Assembly: GCA_963402885.1 (NCBI GenBank)
Contig: OY727099.1
Location: forward strand, 8,730,001-8,794,000
Direction: 5' to 3'
Source of the DNA: Antedon bifida
Taxonomy: Eukaryota; Echinodermata; Crinoidea; Comatulida; Antedonidae
Length of the DNA stretch: 64,000 bases
Part shown: in pieces, positions 13,101 to 28,100 of the stretch
How the letters are laid out: the number at the start of each line of letters is the position of its first letter
Position numbering within the stretch: the stretch's first letter is position 1
Translations under genes and position numbers: made by a program
Notes under the pieces: model-generated
Told to the model about the DNA's origin: nothing
Seen by the model: only the letters and a program-made list of their open reading frames with translations
Database searches by the model: none

Positions 13101-16100
13101 TATTTAAAAATTCAGGTTATATACTGTACACCGTTAGTTGCATTATGAACCAAAAATGGTACCACCAAATATACCCATACAACCCAACACAAATCCAGTT
13201 TCCTTCTTCTTTGTCAAATTCAAGTTAAAAAGGTTTGAACTTTACAATTATTTTCTCAATGGAGACGTGAATTTTTTGTCGTTATTTCCATTTGACACTT
13301 ACAATGTATACCGCTTTTAAATGCCAAATTTGTTATTGTATTTTTGTGTTAAAAATTATGAATTCATTGATATGCACATGCATAATTAATTTGCAGTTGT
13401 ATTTTTCAATGTACAGTATTACATTATAAATGTTTTTTTTTTATTTGGATAAGAACCTGATATTCCCAAATATGGTAATGATATGACATCATCATATCCA
13501 TATATGGGCACATTTTTTTGTCACATAAAGTTTGATAGTGTAGACAGAGCTTTACCAAATATTCACATACATAGTTCAATAGACTATACTGAACATTTTT
13601 ATAACATCACACGATAGCCTCAAGTTGAAATGTAAATTTCGCGGTATTTCTATAAATCATCTTCTCGTATTTGACTTTCCTGCAGGTATTTTAAACGCAT
13701 TAATTCCATGTTTGCTCTCTCAGATTATCATGTTTTTTTCTTGGAGCTTTATATTCCTTATGCATGAGTCATAAGAGGATAGTTTCTAAAGGTAACAGTT
13801 TTTTTTAGTCAAAAGCTTCTAAATCGGTTTGTTCTGCATATGATTAATCATGAATCGGTGTCATACTATAGATCTTCTTTGAACTTACATACTACTGTAC
13901 AATCTCGGGAGATAATAAAACTTCCGATGTATATACATTTTTAAAATCATCTTTAATCATGTCTACCTTGCATTAGTTATTATTTTTATATTGTGTTTAT
14001 TGCACATTCAAAATTGCAACCAGTAAGAAATTATAATTTTCGTTTTTATGTGTCTACAAAAAATGTTGCTAAACATATTTTTAAATATGTAAAAAAAAAA
14101 ATGTGTACAGTAAGTTTGTTTACCTTTGCTGTATTTGCTATCAGGCCATTAATAGGCCATGATTTTATGTCCTACCTTTAATGGTCATATAGTACTAACT
14201 GGGGGATAACCACCTATCTGATGATAGGACAGTGATTAATTTACTATTGGTAATCCGTGGCCACATTGCCTAAAGACATAAAATAAATAAATTCTTAACC
14301 TTCCTTCCTCTGCCACCCCCAGAATTGCCCAATTTCTATTTCCTAATTTGTTCAACTTAGTGGTAAAATGCTTGATTTTTACCAGTTTGTCCTGATGTTA
14401 GCAAAGTGAAGAATATCGTAAAAAATATACCATATAAGTACTTGCAACTGGGCATTGCACTTTTTTTTATTTATTTTTTTATACCATATTTAATGAGGGT
14501 AATCCATCCAGCAATTGCTGATCATTAGGGAGGTTCACAAGACAAACATATACTGTACACAAGATATTCTACAGTACATAATCTTTGGGAGTGGAGTTGT
14601 AATTTTGTCAGGACTTGAACCCAGGATCCTTGGAGTGATAGCCAAGCATCATAACCACCAAGCCACAACTCCACATCTTTCTGGTTCCAGGACTCTAAAC
14701 TGCACAAGCCCGCAAATTAGTAGTAACTCTTTGAAATACAATTATCACAATGCCTCGTGGAAACTAATTAATATTTAATTTTTCCAAAGCCGAAACAAAG
14801 ATGGGCAATAATCCTAAGTAATCCAATGCCATTAACTAATGGTCCTAGTTGCTAAGCAATAACAGTCCTTGCAATGGCACTCAAACAAAGGCTGATGGAA
14901 AACGTGCGCTGAATTGACAAATAAAAGAATTGATGGAAGATATGTACAATGAAAAATCACACCTCAACATCCTTGATACCCACAAAGCATTCTTTGACTG
15001 TTTAATTGTACAAAGATAGAATTAACAATTGTTTAAAAAAGAAACATTTTCGTAAAGAAGCATACTGTTCAGAAAATTTTTTTGGAACTTTTCAACTAAC
15101 ATTAGATAATGAGACATTATTAAACAAATAAAGGACAGATTGTCTTTTAAAACAAATCAAGGTTTTTAATATTTTAAACATCATACGATGCCTGAGTTAA
15201 ATTTATTCATTAATTTTTAAACAAACCAAAGACAGATTATCTACAGTATAAAAAAAAAGACAAAATGGAAAATATTATTACCAATACATAATTTTCACAT
15301 AAATCTAACTATGTATTCAAGTTCGACTATTTAACGTTTAAAACATTATACGATTGCCCGAGTTAAAATTGTTAAACACTGTACAATGTCTTAAAAGAAA
15401 TGTAAATTTTTATTTTATTCTTTTAAATTTAAAATGTATTTTAATACAGTATACAGTATTAAACTCCGATTCACAACGATAAGCGCTTAAAGCGCTCATG
15501 AGGTTAAAAGTCAAGGTCATTGTAAACAAATTATCAACAAAAAAAAAGTAAATTGAATTTACATGCGCAGTTTGCTGTGCATGAATCGTGACAACAAATT
15601 ATACAAAATACTCACAACTTTTTTTTAAAAAATATGCTTCTAAATATATAAAAACAATTGTTGAAGTTAGTTTGAAAATAAAATTCGAAAATATAACCGT
15701 TTTTCGAAGCACGCTGTTCGAAACGCGACAGGCGCGTTGAATGAATCTAGGCCTAAACATACAACGTAAAATCGTCTAAAATCCATCTTTATTTGTAATA
15801 ATCACTATTTTGAAGCATGTATACAATAAATGTATAATAAATAAAGATTATGTATCAGTTACAGTGTCTAAATCGTCATATTTCCATGTAAAAATGTGAT
15901 TTTTCTACCGGAGAAAAGTCGTGACCATGTCCTCACGAGGGCCGCGCCATATTGTTTACCTTTGAATGTAATATGAACCCTGACATGTCAGATGCATTAT
16001 GGGCATGAAATATTTGTTCAAACTCTGCGCAAAGGTCAGTTTATTGAAGCATAACTTTTGACAAACATTTTGATACCAAACTTGTTTTAATTTCATAAGT

Positions 16101-19100
16101 TTTCGACGCATTTTCGTCTAATTTTCTGCAAGCTACACATCTAAAATAGCGGACTAAGCTCCCGAGGGATGCCGGTGCGCGTGAGAATCGCGAATTCCAA
16201 GTCGCTTTCGGGATGTTATTTTTAACATTCCCGGCGAACAAACAGCGGCGACGACGCTCTCGGGGCGGCTCCCGATAGGCCTAGGCCCCATATGGTCAAC
16301 CTCGGATGAGCCGGTCTACTAATTTCTTTATAATTTCGAAACCGGTCATTCATAATGGTCAAGTTTGGTCTTATTTTGAAGAGAAGAAATAGGTTCTGAT
16401 GAAGAGATGAGTTTTATTATAAAATATTTAATATTTTTTGTGCATTTGGTAGTCAAAGATAAATTACAAATTTTTAATAATTTTCCTAAAATATTTCTAA
16501 AATTTGCATAATCTATACTCCGCAAAAATAAGTTGTAACACAAATTTGATAACATATTTGGAAATAAAATGTCCTTTCCATTATTTTTCTTTTTTAATTT
16601 TTTTAATGTCTGTGTTTAGAAAAAAAGTTAGGGTTAATTATGTGACATATGCTTTTTGGGTCCCCGGGGAGCAAAATAAACTTGGGGGTCAATGGGTTAA
16701 CAGTGTATAAGCAATCTTGGGTCTATTTTTAAAAGGGTCAGTATGTGGTCCCTCAGTTTGTTGCGTAATTCCTGAACTTATGCGGTAAACAGAGAATAAT
16801 GAAAGTGCTGTAGCATTACAGTGGATGTGAGATAAGGGGTTGATCGTGCATTTCCTTGTTAAATGTTCCGGGGGAAGTATTAAAAACTTCATGCTGTGTA
16901 CGAAAAAGGGCGCTGTTTATTTTAGCTTATATAGTACGCTTGCTAGAAATAAGTTCTACTTTTAGGGTAAACAAAATTTAAAATACTGTCTTTTAAAAAA
17001 AAATTGGTTGAAATTAAAAAACTTTTTCTAATAATTTTTTTTCGTTAAAACTAATGATCTGGTTCCTGTTTTTATTTTTAAACGAGCATAATTTTAATTA
17101 AGTAGAAGGTTTTACTAATTAAGAATTGATTGTTTAATATTTCATTAATGAAACGAAACTCAAACTGCTCAATGGGGACATGTTGTCCTTTGATAGGGTT
17201 AAACAAACATCCTCAGTCCCATTCATGTTTACCATTCATAGACCTTTCATAATCATGATATACTCATGCTGCTTAGTTTTTGTCAAGTGCTGTTAATGAT
17301 TCTTTTAGTCAGTAAGTGATCATTTTACTCTCACTTCCGCATAATTAATATACAGTTTCTATGACGATTCATTTAATTAATACAGTTAACTACTTCCATC
17401 TTTTGAGTAACAAATTGTTACTATGACAACAGAATGTAATAATCACAATTAATGATGTTTAAAGATGTATTGTCCCCAAAAAACATGAAAAATGAAGATT
17501 AATAAAATCAGACATTGAATAGGTCATTTTGCAGTTATTCACTTCTGTAAAAAAAAAATTTAACAAAATTATTATTTCACTTATAAAAATCGGTTAATTT
17601 TAACCAAAAAGCATGTCTGACAGGTAAAAAAAAAATTTAACAAAATTATTATTTCACTTATAAAAATCAGTTAAATTTTAACCAAAAAGCATGTCTGACA
17701 GATAATTTAAATATTTTTTGCTTTAAATTACATTTTTTCAGATAAATCTTTTTTTTTTCGATCCAGTTTTTGGTCAAAGTGATTAACTATTACGTGATAT
17801 TAAAATGGCATATTTAAAAAAAAAATTGAAAAAAAAAAATTGTAGAGGGACAAAATTTCTTTAACGGTTTTTAAAAACTTTTTAATATAAAAAACTTCCG
17901 TTACTTTAGAATTGTAGAAACATAGATTAGTTAGTAAGAGTAAGTGTATCGAATAGGATGTTACATATTATGAACACTAAGCTTTCCTTCCACGGTTGAA
18001 GCATGGTCGTCGGGTAGATTATGCGGTTAACGTACTTGGTTGTACCCTTCAAACATTGATTAAAAATATGGAAATATGTTTGATACAGTATATAAATCCA
18101 AAGGCAAATTACTGAAAAAATTTGACAATGCTGTGGGTATCCGTGGCTGGATCTCAATGGAGATACAGAATAAAATAAGCACTGAAAAAATGACAATGAT
18201 GTGGCTACCAGTGGGTGGATCTCAATGTAGATACACAATAAAATAAGCAAAAAGCTAAATCAGTCAGAAAAATTAGCAGAGCTTTCGGGCAACACTAGCC
18301 CTTCATCAGTGCAAGTGTACTGTTGATACAGTATATTTAAGGATGTGTTCCTTAATATAATATTATTTTTTTTCCATTCTTTTCTTTTTTGGTTAAAATT
18401 GGTCGGCCGGATGCCCGGGGAAAGAGGTGCCTGGACATCCTAGCTCTGTTGTGTGCAGAGTGACCATTATATATTATATAGTATGATCCTTAATCGTGTT
18501 CACCTCATGAAAATAATTGTACCATTGCACTTATAAACATGCATTCAGTAGTGGAACTGTACAGTACTGTAGCTTGGTGGTTAACATGCTTGCCTTCTAA
18601 TCCCAATGTCCAGGGTTCAATCCTGACCTTGTGCAGAGTTGTAACTCACAACTCTTTCAACTCCACTGCCTAAGCCTCAAATGAGACTTAGTTTTAAGCA
18701 TGATAAATTATAAAATACTTTATCCTGTAATTGGCGAGTTACTTGCTGTTGGATGTGTATGAAATAAAAAAATAATAATAATTTATTATATCAGGTACTA
18801 TAACTTGTGTTATTATACAACAATATTATATTATATATACTGATTGAAAACTGTCACTTAATATGGACAATATGTTCGTTAAACAAGACCCTCTAATGAC
18901 CAATTAAGAAAAGTCTTTCCTCTTTAGAGGATATGGACTGTATACAAGGAGTGGTACCGGTAATTAATTAATTTAATTAATCTACTCAAGTGGGCACCAT
19001 GTAATTAATAAATGTCCCTTCAGATTTTGTTTTTTTTACTATCTTCTATGTCAAAAGTGCTGACTTGTTTTTCCTTATTAATATTCATATTCATTGATTG

Positions 19101-22100
19101 TATCATTGTTGCTAGTAATTTCTGTTCACAACTTTTTCATTAAATCACTGTAAGATGAAAAAAACACCGTTAAGCTCTGTATACACTATCAAACTAGTTT
19201 GACAAAAAAGTGTGATGTGCCCAAATATGGTAGTGATATGCCCAAATCTGGTAGTGATAAGACATCATCATGTCCATATATTGGTACTGTACATGACTTT
19301 GACTAGTAGTAGACATTACAACGAATACAGAATTTATTTTTGGTAAACTTTATGTTGCGATTATAAGCGCCATTGGCGAACGATACTGTATATTCCAACC
19401 CTTAGAAAGCAGGAATAATAATTAAATAATAAAGATTTTCTATAAACTACAAAATAATGAATTTATTTTTCATTACGACTGTGGCACTTTCTCAAGAGCA
19501 CTACTGGTTTTTCAGAGTGGTACTTGTATTAGATAATTTGATAATATTTACATCTTAGAATGAACACTTTTATTTGTTGAGATCTCAAAATCTTACCACT
19601 GTCGCCATATGTAATCATATTACTAAGCTGTAAAGTAAATTAAAATTTGATTAGATGTATAGTATTGATTTTCTAGGGATAATGCAATGGGATATACCAT
19701 GATGTTTTAGTAGGCCTTCTTGTGTTTGTTAATGAATATTGAAATACTGGCTCTTGAATAATTTCTTTTATATCACAATATTTATTTATTTCTGTCTTTA
19801 TTGTGAAAACACCTTCAGTATCGTAATACAGTACTGATATCACTGGTGGATCACAACAAAATCAGACATACAAAACTAAAAAAACAACCAAATTGGCAGA
19901 AATACAGTATCATGTTTTCCTTCGCCTATTACATCCAATTAATATCCTTTATTAGATTATTAGCTTTATGATTTGAGTGCATGCACTACCAATAAAATTG
20001 AAGTGCTTGGTTCGAATCCTTGTGAAGTTTTTTCTAGGACTGATCATAGAAACACCTTGCCATTTTTTTAAGATAAGAAACATACTTCTTACAGTATCTG
20101 AAGAAAACTAATTGCAAGCACTGTAAATATATAAATAACAAATTGAACCTTAAAGCACACATTTTCTTTGTTAATTCTGATGTAACCGAATTAATACTAG
20201 ACTACAAACCGCCGTAATAAATTATTGATTGTTCCTAAAGAATCCATTTGTCTTTTGTGTCGAGACTTTTTGATTGAGTTACAGAACGATCGAGTAACAT
20301 GATGACTTGATATTCATTTCGCAAAATTAATCTTCAACTTGAAGGCATTTTATTTTGATCATACTGCAGCATCTGTTGTTTAGAAATTGAAACGAGTTTA
20401 GGCTACGTTTAATTGACGTAATTTACCAAATTGAAAGTTTATTTTTATTCAGTGAAAAATGTAGATTTGTAGTTACATATTGCTGTTAAGTACAATTATA
20501 TCTCCTTAAGTAAACAGTTTTAATTATATTAAAGACAAAGCGAAATGAAAAGCATTCCAATGTGCTTGTTATGTTTAGAAAATACATTAACAACATAGAA
20601 TTATGATTTATAGTTTTAATTGTTCAATGGAAATAATGTTTAAAAACATTTGACATTCTAGTAACCTATGACCTTAGGCCTGAAATTACCTTTACAAAAG
20701 TCATAACCTATTTCTTTTCTGCTAATGGTGGTTAGAAGTACTGTATGGCGTTAGAACTTCTCCATGGATACGTTTCTGTGCATGAATGAGAAGCAATTTT
20801 TTAACACTACACTCTAGTAACCTATGACCTTAGACCTGACATTACCTTTACAATAGTCTTATCCTATTTCTTTTCTGCTAATGGTAACTGTAGTTAGAAG
20901 TATGGTGTTAGAACTCCTCCATGGATAAGTTTTCTGTGCATTATATGACAAACAATTTTGTAACACTACAGCCAACCACTATTTAAAGTGTCCCCTATAA
21001 TAGGAGCTGTAGTGTGCTTAAGTTATATAGTATGTGTACAGTATAATATAAAACTGACTCCAAATAACAAGAGGCAAGCCATGATAATAATCAAACAAAG
21101 ATCAAAACATTGAATCATGGCTTGCGTTATTGGAGTTAGTTTTTATACATGTTATTTAAACATAATCGATCAGTGCATCTATTGGTTTTTTGTGTAGTAC
21201 TGTATATGTTAATAGAAATAAGTAGGTGTTAACTTTGTAGTTATCTGCTTTTTAACACACTACAGTAGGCATGTGATAAAGGCAATAAAACCATGTCCTA
21301 GCTTTTAATTTATCAACTGTGAATTCAAATATCAAGTTTGTTTGTTGATGTATTTATTACAAAAACAATTTCACAATCCCTAATGATGGTGTCAGTCACA
21401 AGTACATAACATGACAGGATATTAATGCCTAGTAAATCAATCATCTTTAAACCCTGCAGCTCACAAATCTCTAGTTGAAAAAAATATCTTTCAATTAGAA
21501 ATCTAGACTTGAAATCTTGTCCAGGCCCAACTGTACAGTAAACCACAGCTTACAATCCCCCTGCTTTTTCATATCTTTAGGTGTAAACCTCAAAAGATGA
21601 CAGAATTTTCAAAACCCCCGTGGCTTAATAAACAATTTGTCTACATCTACTAGTACTAGACCCAGGATGTAAGTTTGTATAATATGATTATGGGTACAAA
21701 TAAAAAATATATTTTTATTTTCATTTATATACTAAACGTCTTTTTGTTAATAAAAAAATAGTTACTGTATATGAAATTGTTTGATATTTAAATTTGTGGA
21801 TATTTCTATACTATAAATAACATTATTTTTAAATACTTTTCATTTCAAACATTATAGATATTTATCATTTTTAGAATTGTAATGTGCGATGCATAGATAA
21901 ACACTTATTCTTTCAAAGTGCCTTTGTTCTTTATGAACCACCATTATCTGTGTCCTCATTCTGATACATATGCAGTTGTAATAATCACAAATTCACACAT
22001 CCAACAATCAATCATGGCGTTGAATACTAATTCTGAAATAATGCCAAAATGAAATAACAGATTGAAAAATTAAATGTCATTTTAGTAATCGATAAAATAA

Positions 22101-25100
22101 AGAGCAATTTGGGACTAAGGATTTAGTTATTTTTATTTGACTTTGATGGAATCACTTAAAGATGTATTGTCCACTAAAAACATGAAAAGCAAAGATTAAT
22201 AAAAAAAACAATATTTTTAATAGGCCATTTTGCAGTTTTAATAAAATTAATCACTTCCATAGAAAAAAAAATAAAGCAAAACAATGTTTTCACTTTATAA
22301 AAAGACAAAAATAAACAGTTAAATTCAACCAAAACCATTGAGAAGGAGAGAACACACAATTACAGTATATCTCTAAAACTCTTTCTATACTATCAAACTA
22401 GTTTGCCAAAAAAAGTGTGATGTGCACAAATATGGTAGTGATATGCTTAAATATGGTAGTGATATGACATCATCATGTCCATATATGGGCACATCACATT
22501 TTGATAGTGTAGACAGAGCTTTAAGCTGCACGATATAAAAATATAATGTTCTGATTTGAACACTATATTTAACTTTGTTTAATTCAATTATGCTTGACAT
22601 ATATACTCAACATAACAACATCATTTCCATGAATAACTGAAATTATACTTTATCTGTGCTAATCTTATGTAAATTTATTTATATTAAGTAACAGGAGATT
22701 TTAAATAATATTAGTAAACTTCAACTTTATATAAGTATCTTAAAGTGTACTTGGATTTTTAATTGTTAATTTCCAAAAGTCATTTTGTTTCATCGTTCTA
22801 CTTGTTGCTATACATCATGTCTGCGATCGTTTAATTAATTTCCCTCCTATTACGCTCCCTGGAGGCCAATTATTAAATCCATTTCGTTAAATCGTCCTCG
22901 GCTAGAAATTCCGAAGCATTCAGAGTTCCGGTGAATCTTCTTTGGTTTTGAAGTATTGCGATGTAGATATTTACGTATTTCATTTTAACTTGGTATGCCA
23001 TTGGCCTGTCTATTTGAGGAATGGATGTGGTGAAGACCTCAAGTTTCATTATTGGATTTATTAATTTTTTTCTTGTGACAAAAAATATTATTAGCATGAC
23101 TTGGACCTGTAATCTTGGAATTTTTATACAAAGAATTGCATCTATCTAGGTGACGCTAATTTGTAAAAACTGTGGTTCGATTCATTGAAAGAGATATTTG
23201 TCTATTGGAAAAACAAGATTTTGAACAGTGTTGGAAAATATTTTTCACCTGTAGGTGGAGAAAAATCGGATTGTTAAACTTGAATATAACTTTTTAAAAA
23301 TGCCGTCCTTGATTCTTTCTAAATGGCAAAGTTGCCGGAACGATTTTCCGCGTCGCTGTAACTCAAAAAGCACTTTCTATTCAAACGTCTCAGGAAATAC
23401 GATTTACCAAGGAAAGCTGAGAAGACGCAATGCATTTCGCTTTCCACGGGAACAAGTAACAGTACAGGTATAATGATGTAAACGGATGCGTTATGATGTA
23501 AACGATTGTTATCGTGAACGGAAAGTTAATTTTTATAAACCCCCCTCTTTTGGTTTTACTAATTCATGTTGTTTATCGATAATGTTTAACGTAAAAATAA
23601 AGTCATAAGATAATTATCGTGAACGGAAAGTTAATTTTTATAAACCCCCCTCTTTTGGTTTTACTAATTCATGTTGTTTATCGATAATGTTTGTAACGTA
23701 AAAGTCATAAGATAATTATCGTAAACAGAAAGTTAATTTTTATAAACCTCCGTTTTTAGTAATTACTAATTCATGGTAGTTTTTTATCGATTATCTTAAC
23801 ATGAAATTAATGTCATGATAAATGTAGTTATCAAAAACTGAAAGTTAAATTTTATTTTCTTTTTTAATTATTGTTTTACATTTTTTACACAGGAATTAAA
23901 AATTTATAAAAATAAATGTAGTTTTGCTGCCAACTTCAAGCTTGGAAATTAAAAAATGAAATTCAAATGTATTCAGTATTTGACGCATTTCTTTTATCCA
24001 AGAAATCTTTCTAATTTTACTTTACTATTTCTTTGTTTTTGCAGAATAATGACCACGATACCTCACTTCATTTTGCTGCACAATATGGACATACTGATGT
24101 TGTTTCTTTGCTTTTGGAGGTAAAATTCTAATTATTAAATAATAAAAATACATTATTTATTTTGCCAATCAATCAAATAATCTTAATTGCAATCAGTATA
24201 CAACAATATAAGATTGGATATCTACAATTCATATCAATACATAAACAGTACCAAAACAGAAAACTAGACAGAAATACATCCAAGGTGACAACAAAAAACT
24301 GTACATTAAATATTAACAAAGCTAAATTAAAACCGTAACAATCAAACATGACTTTGAGTTTTTTTAAATTAAAATTTCACAAAATACAAAATATATATAA
24401 ACGAAAAGATATAAAAGGAAAGGAAAGACCAAATAGGTACTACTGTAAACACCTTTGCTAGTTGGTCAACTCCAAAAAGACAAATAAAAACAAATTCAAA
24501 AACATTATTACGTTTACAACATCAATATTAAGAAATTGACCATATTACATAAATAAGAAATTGACCATATTACATAAATAAGAAATTGACCATACATAAA
24601 TAAGATATTGACCATATTACATAAATAAGAAATTGACCATATCATATAAATTAGTTATTCAGACAGATTTTTAAAGAAATTATAAAGTAAAATTATGAGT
24701 CAGGAGCCATTTTATGATTACAGATTATATAATAATAATATTTTATTCTGTGGGGAAAGATATTTTATTGGTCAGTCATAAAAATCATGATTTTTATGCA
24801 TGTAAGAACATGTCTGAAAGTTCGAAATCATCATCTATGTGAAAACTTTCCTGTGTTCACACTATTTTCTCTATTGGAGTAAAGCTTTTTCTACACTATC
24901 AAACTAATTTGACAAAAAAAAGTGTGATGTGCCCAAATATGGTAGTGATATGCCCAAATAAGGTAGTGATATGACATCATCATGTCCATATATAGGCCGA
25001 TCACATTTTTTGTCACATATGTTTGATAGTGTAGACAGAGCTTTAAATACAGTGCTGTAATCAGTTTATAACTTGTTCAAATGTGTGTGATAACATTACA

Positions 25101-28100
25101 TTGGACATACTGTACAAATAAACAAATCATCAGCAAGGATTTTTGCAGGGATTCTTTTTTTAAAACAAATTTGCAAAAAGTCGATAGTTTTTTATTTTTT
25201 CTACATTTTTGCTGCTGACCTTTAGTTTGAAAAGGGAACTTTAGTAAAAGGAGGTCTCTCCCACCCCATTGGCTACTGTACTGCACATGGGCTTGATCAG
25301 CAAAATTACAGATCTCTAGTTTAAAAAGGGCACTTCAGAAGAAGGGGGTCTTCCCCACTCCCATTTGGCTACGAGTTTGATCATTATAAATAACAGCACA
25401 GAGGTATAAGTGAATTTAATTAATCACACACATACAGTACCTACACATGTACTGTAAATCTGGTCTATGTAGGCTTAACTCTAATAATATAGATACTTTG
25501 GTTTTACCTGATTATCGACGCCTATGACGTATCAAACATAATCTCCACTTTCTCTAATGAAATTTGATAAACATTTTAATTTCTGATAATTGGCATGCAC
25601 TCGGTGCTAATTAGCGTTACATTTATTTGATAATGGTGAACTGCGTGTCTTGAACTTCTAACATGAACCAATTGATTTTTAAATTCGTTCATTTGTAATT
25701 TATCAAATTAAATATTTGTACCCCTTGAGGCATGCTCTCTACGTTTGTTGACCTTTCTTTGATGCTAATTGATTTTTACTAGGAATTGCAGATTCATAAA
25801 ATATTTTTAATTTAAACAATCTTGGTTTTATAATGTAATTAACATTATTTATATTTAGTAATGTTCATCTTCCTACCTGTACAGTATTTATTAAAAAATA
25901 AAATAAGTATAAAGTATTATTTACACCTCCTTTGAAATACCTAGTGGACACTTTCCTGTGAAAAAATATAGATGCAATATATGGTTTAATTTATTTATTT
26001 ATTTTCAGTCAGAATTGGCAGCCGGAACCTGCCACTAGTAGAATGGATTAAATATATTTAAAACCATAAAATATTTTATAATTTTATAAAAACTTCAAAC
26101 AATATCACATATCTTATAAAAACATTGACAACTTTAAAAAAAGGGATCAATGGAATTATCTTTTTCAACACAATTATTAATATGTAAACTGATACTGACA
26201 AATCCATTTTTGGTAGCATTAATACGACAAAAAGGAACAGATAAAAGATTACATTTAGAATTACGAGTACGACAGCTTTAACATGAAAGGAGAATAACGA
26301 GATAAAATCACAATTTAATACAAGAAACACTCCTATTCAGGGGATACCAATGGAAACACATTTTGCTGTGTGCATCCTCTGATAACGATAATACTATAGT
26401 CAGAAACATCTTTTTAATGATCAAAAGATCTCACAGTACATTCACCTATTTCACTCAATATTCATGATCTCCATTGAAATTTAAGCTAAAAGTTCTTTGT
26501 TAGTCTTTTCCTGATGTTTTTCATTCAAACATTTTTAAACAAATAAATATGGTATCTTTTCCAATTCCATTCTCATTGTCTGAACATATTGTTCTTTATC
26601 TCAATGATGACCTTCCTAATAATAAAAATATTTTATGAGTTTTTTTTTCTTATTTAGTTGATGGTTTGTTTTTGTTGGTTTTTGTATGTTTATTTGTATA
26701 GTGTATTAATTTCAATTTCAAATTCCATTGTCTTTTCTTACATGTAAATTTATGAGTGTTGTTCCTCGGTTTAGAGGACATTCAAATGAAAGGTTATGTC
26801 CAGAAAAACAAGTATTTAGTGATAAAGATTTAAAAGTATAAATTACAAAATAGAAAGTATAATAAAAACACTACCAACAATTTACATTCGATCTAAAACC
26901 ATTAAAGGGGTTGCTAAGTGCCACCTAAAAGGAAGTTATTGGAATCAAGGTCATAGATCAAATGCAACTTCCTTATATGGCAATGAGTCTGCACTAAACT
27001 TTTGTTGCCTCATGACATATGACGACCAAAGTTCATTTACTTAGAAATGCTCATACAAACTTAATCTACTAAATGCTTTGAACATAAAAGATGGGAAACT
27101 CCCAAAAAAGGGAACAATTTTCTTAAAATACAGTAGGAAGTCCTTGTAGAGAGGAGTGTTAACAAGTGTGTATATTCACAGTAGCGAAAAGTAGTTTATT
27201 AGTTCCTAGAGATTTCGGCATGAGAAGTGGTTGTGTTCTTTACTCCTCCTCTCCTTATTAGGAGTGAGACTACCAAACCCATAATCATTTTTATAGGGGG
27301 ATCAAAAGGGGAAGAAATCATCAATACATGAGCTAGCCTACAGTAGTTGGGCCTATTTACCATCACTTCTTCTGCTGGTAGTTTATAGTTTGAAAAGGGT
27401 GGCCAAAAGCAGCGTGGGTTTGATTAATTCTCTAGCTTTGTTGCTACAGTAGCTTCCAGGTTTTCCTTCTCTCCTAGAGTAGTCATGTCATACTAGACAT
27501 TGTATGATACAGCAAGTAAACAAACAGTAAAAGAATAAAGGGAACTAAAAAGAAGGTAAAAAAACCACCAGCAAGACCAAAAGGTAACTGGATAAACTAA
27601 ATAAAAAAGATTTAAAAGGAGAAATGTAGACTTTAATAGCACGATAACAAACCATCCTGCCCAAAACAGAAAAGTATGGAAACAAATCGTAGAAAACTTC
27701 ATGTGGCAGAAAATGTTTCAAATTGTACAGTATGATGAACACTGGGAAATTCTTAATTAAACTTTCAAACTCCTGAAATCAATATAAACAAAATATCCTA
27801 CTTATAATAATACCGTACCCATATTTCTTTATGGCACATACAATTTTCAAAATAAATATTTTCATAAATCATTTTTTCCATTACATTCAGACGTAATGTC
27901 TGGCATTGAAATCTTTCTGTGTTGCCGTTAGGGAATACATTAAATGTTCCGTTTCTTTCATTTGATTGAAATACAATCTTGCAATCAAGGTTTCTTTTTA
28001 AATATACTTATTATAAAAAGTGATCTTTGAAAAGCTTAATAATCGTCAATGATTGAATTCACAGTTATTTTTATTTTGGTATTGCTTTTCTTTATATTAT

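Larger units (their letters stand above)
10059..24044 (+). other. ANKS1: ANKS1 intron 3
   Basis: 14 kb, the largest complete intron. It holds SINE copies, three MITE-A copies, a TTAAAG-ended MITE and a truncated relative, several tandem duplications, a CpG-dense stretch (15700-16330), and near its 3' end a candidate cassette exon (23255-23467) followed by a tandem array. All of these are listed separately. No nested gene with recognisable protein similarity. Confidence 0.6.

Noticed and set aside
26076-27742. Hydrophobic minus-strand frames that look like membrane proteins
   Set aside because: Phe/Leu/Ile richness follows from AT-rich DNA; no splice sites, no conserved motif.
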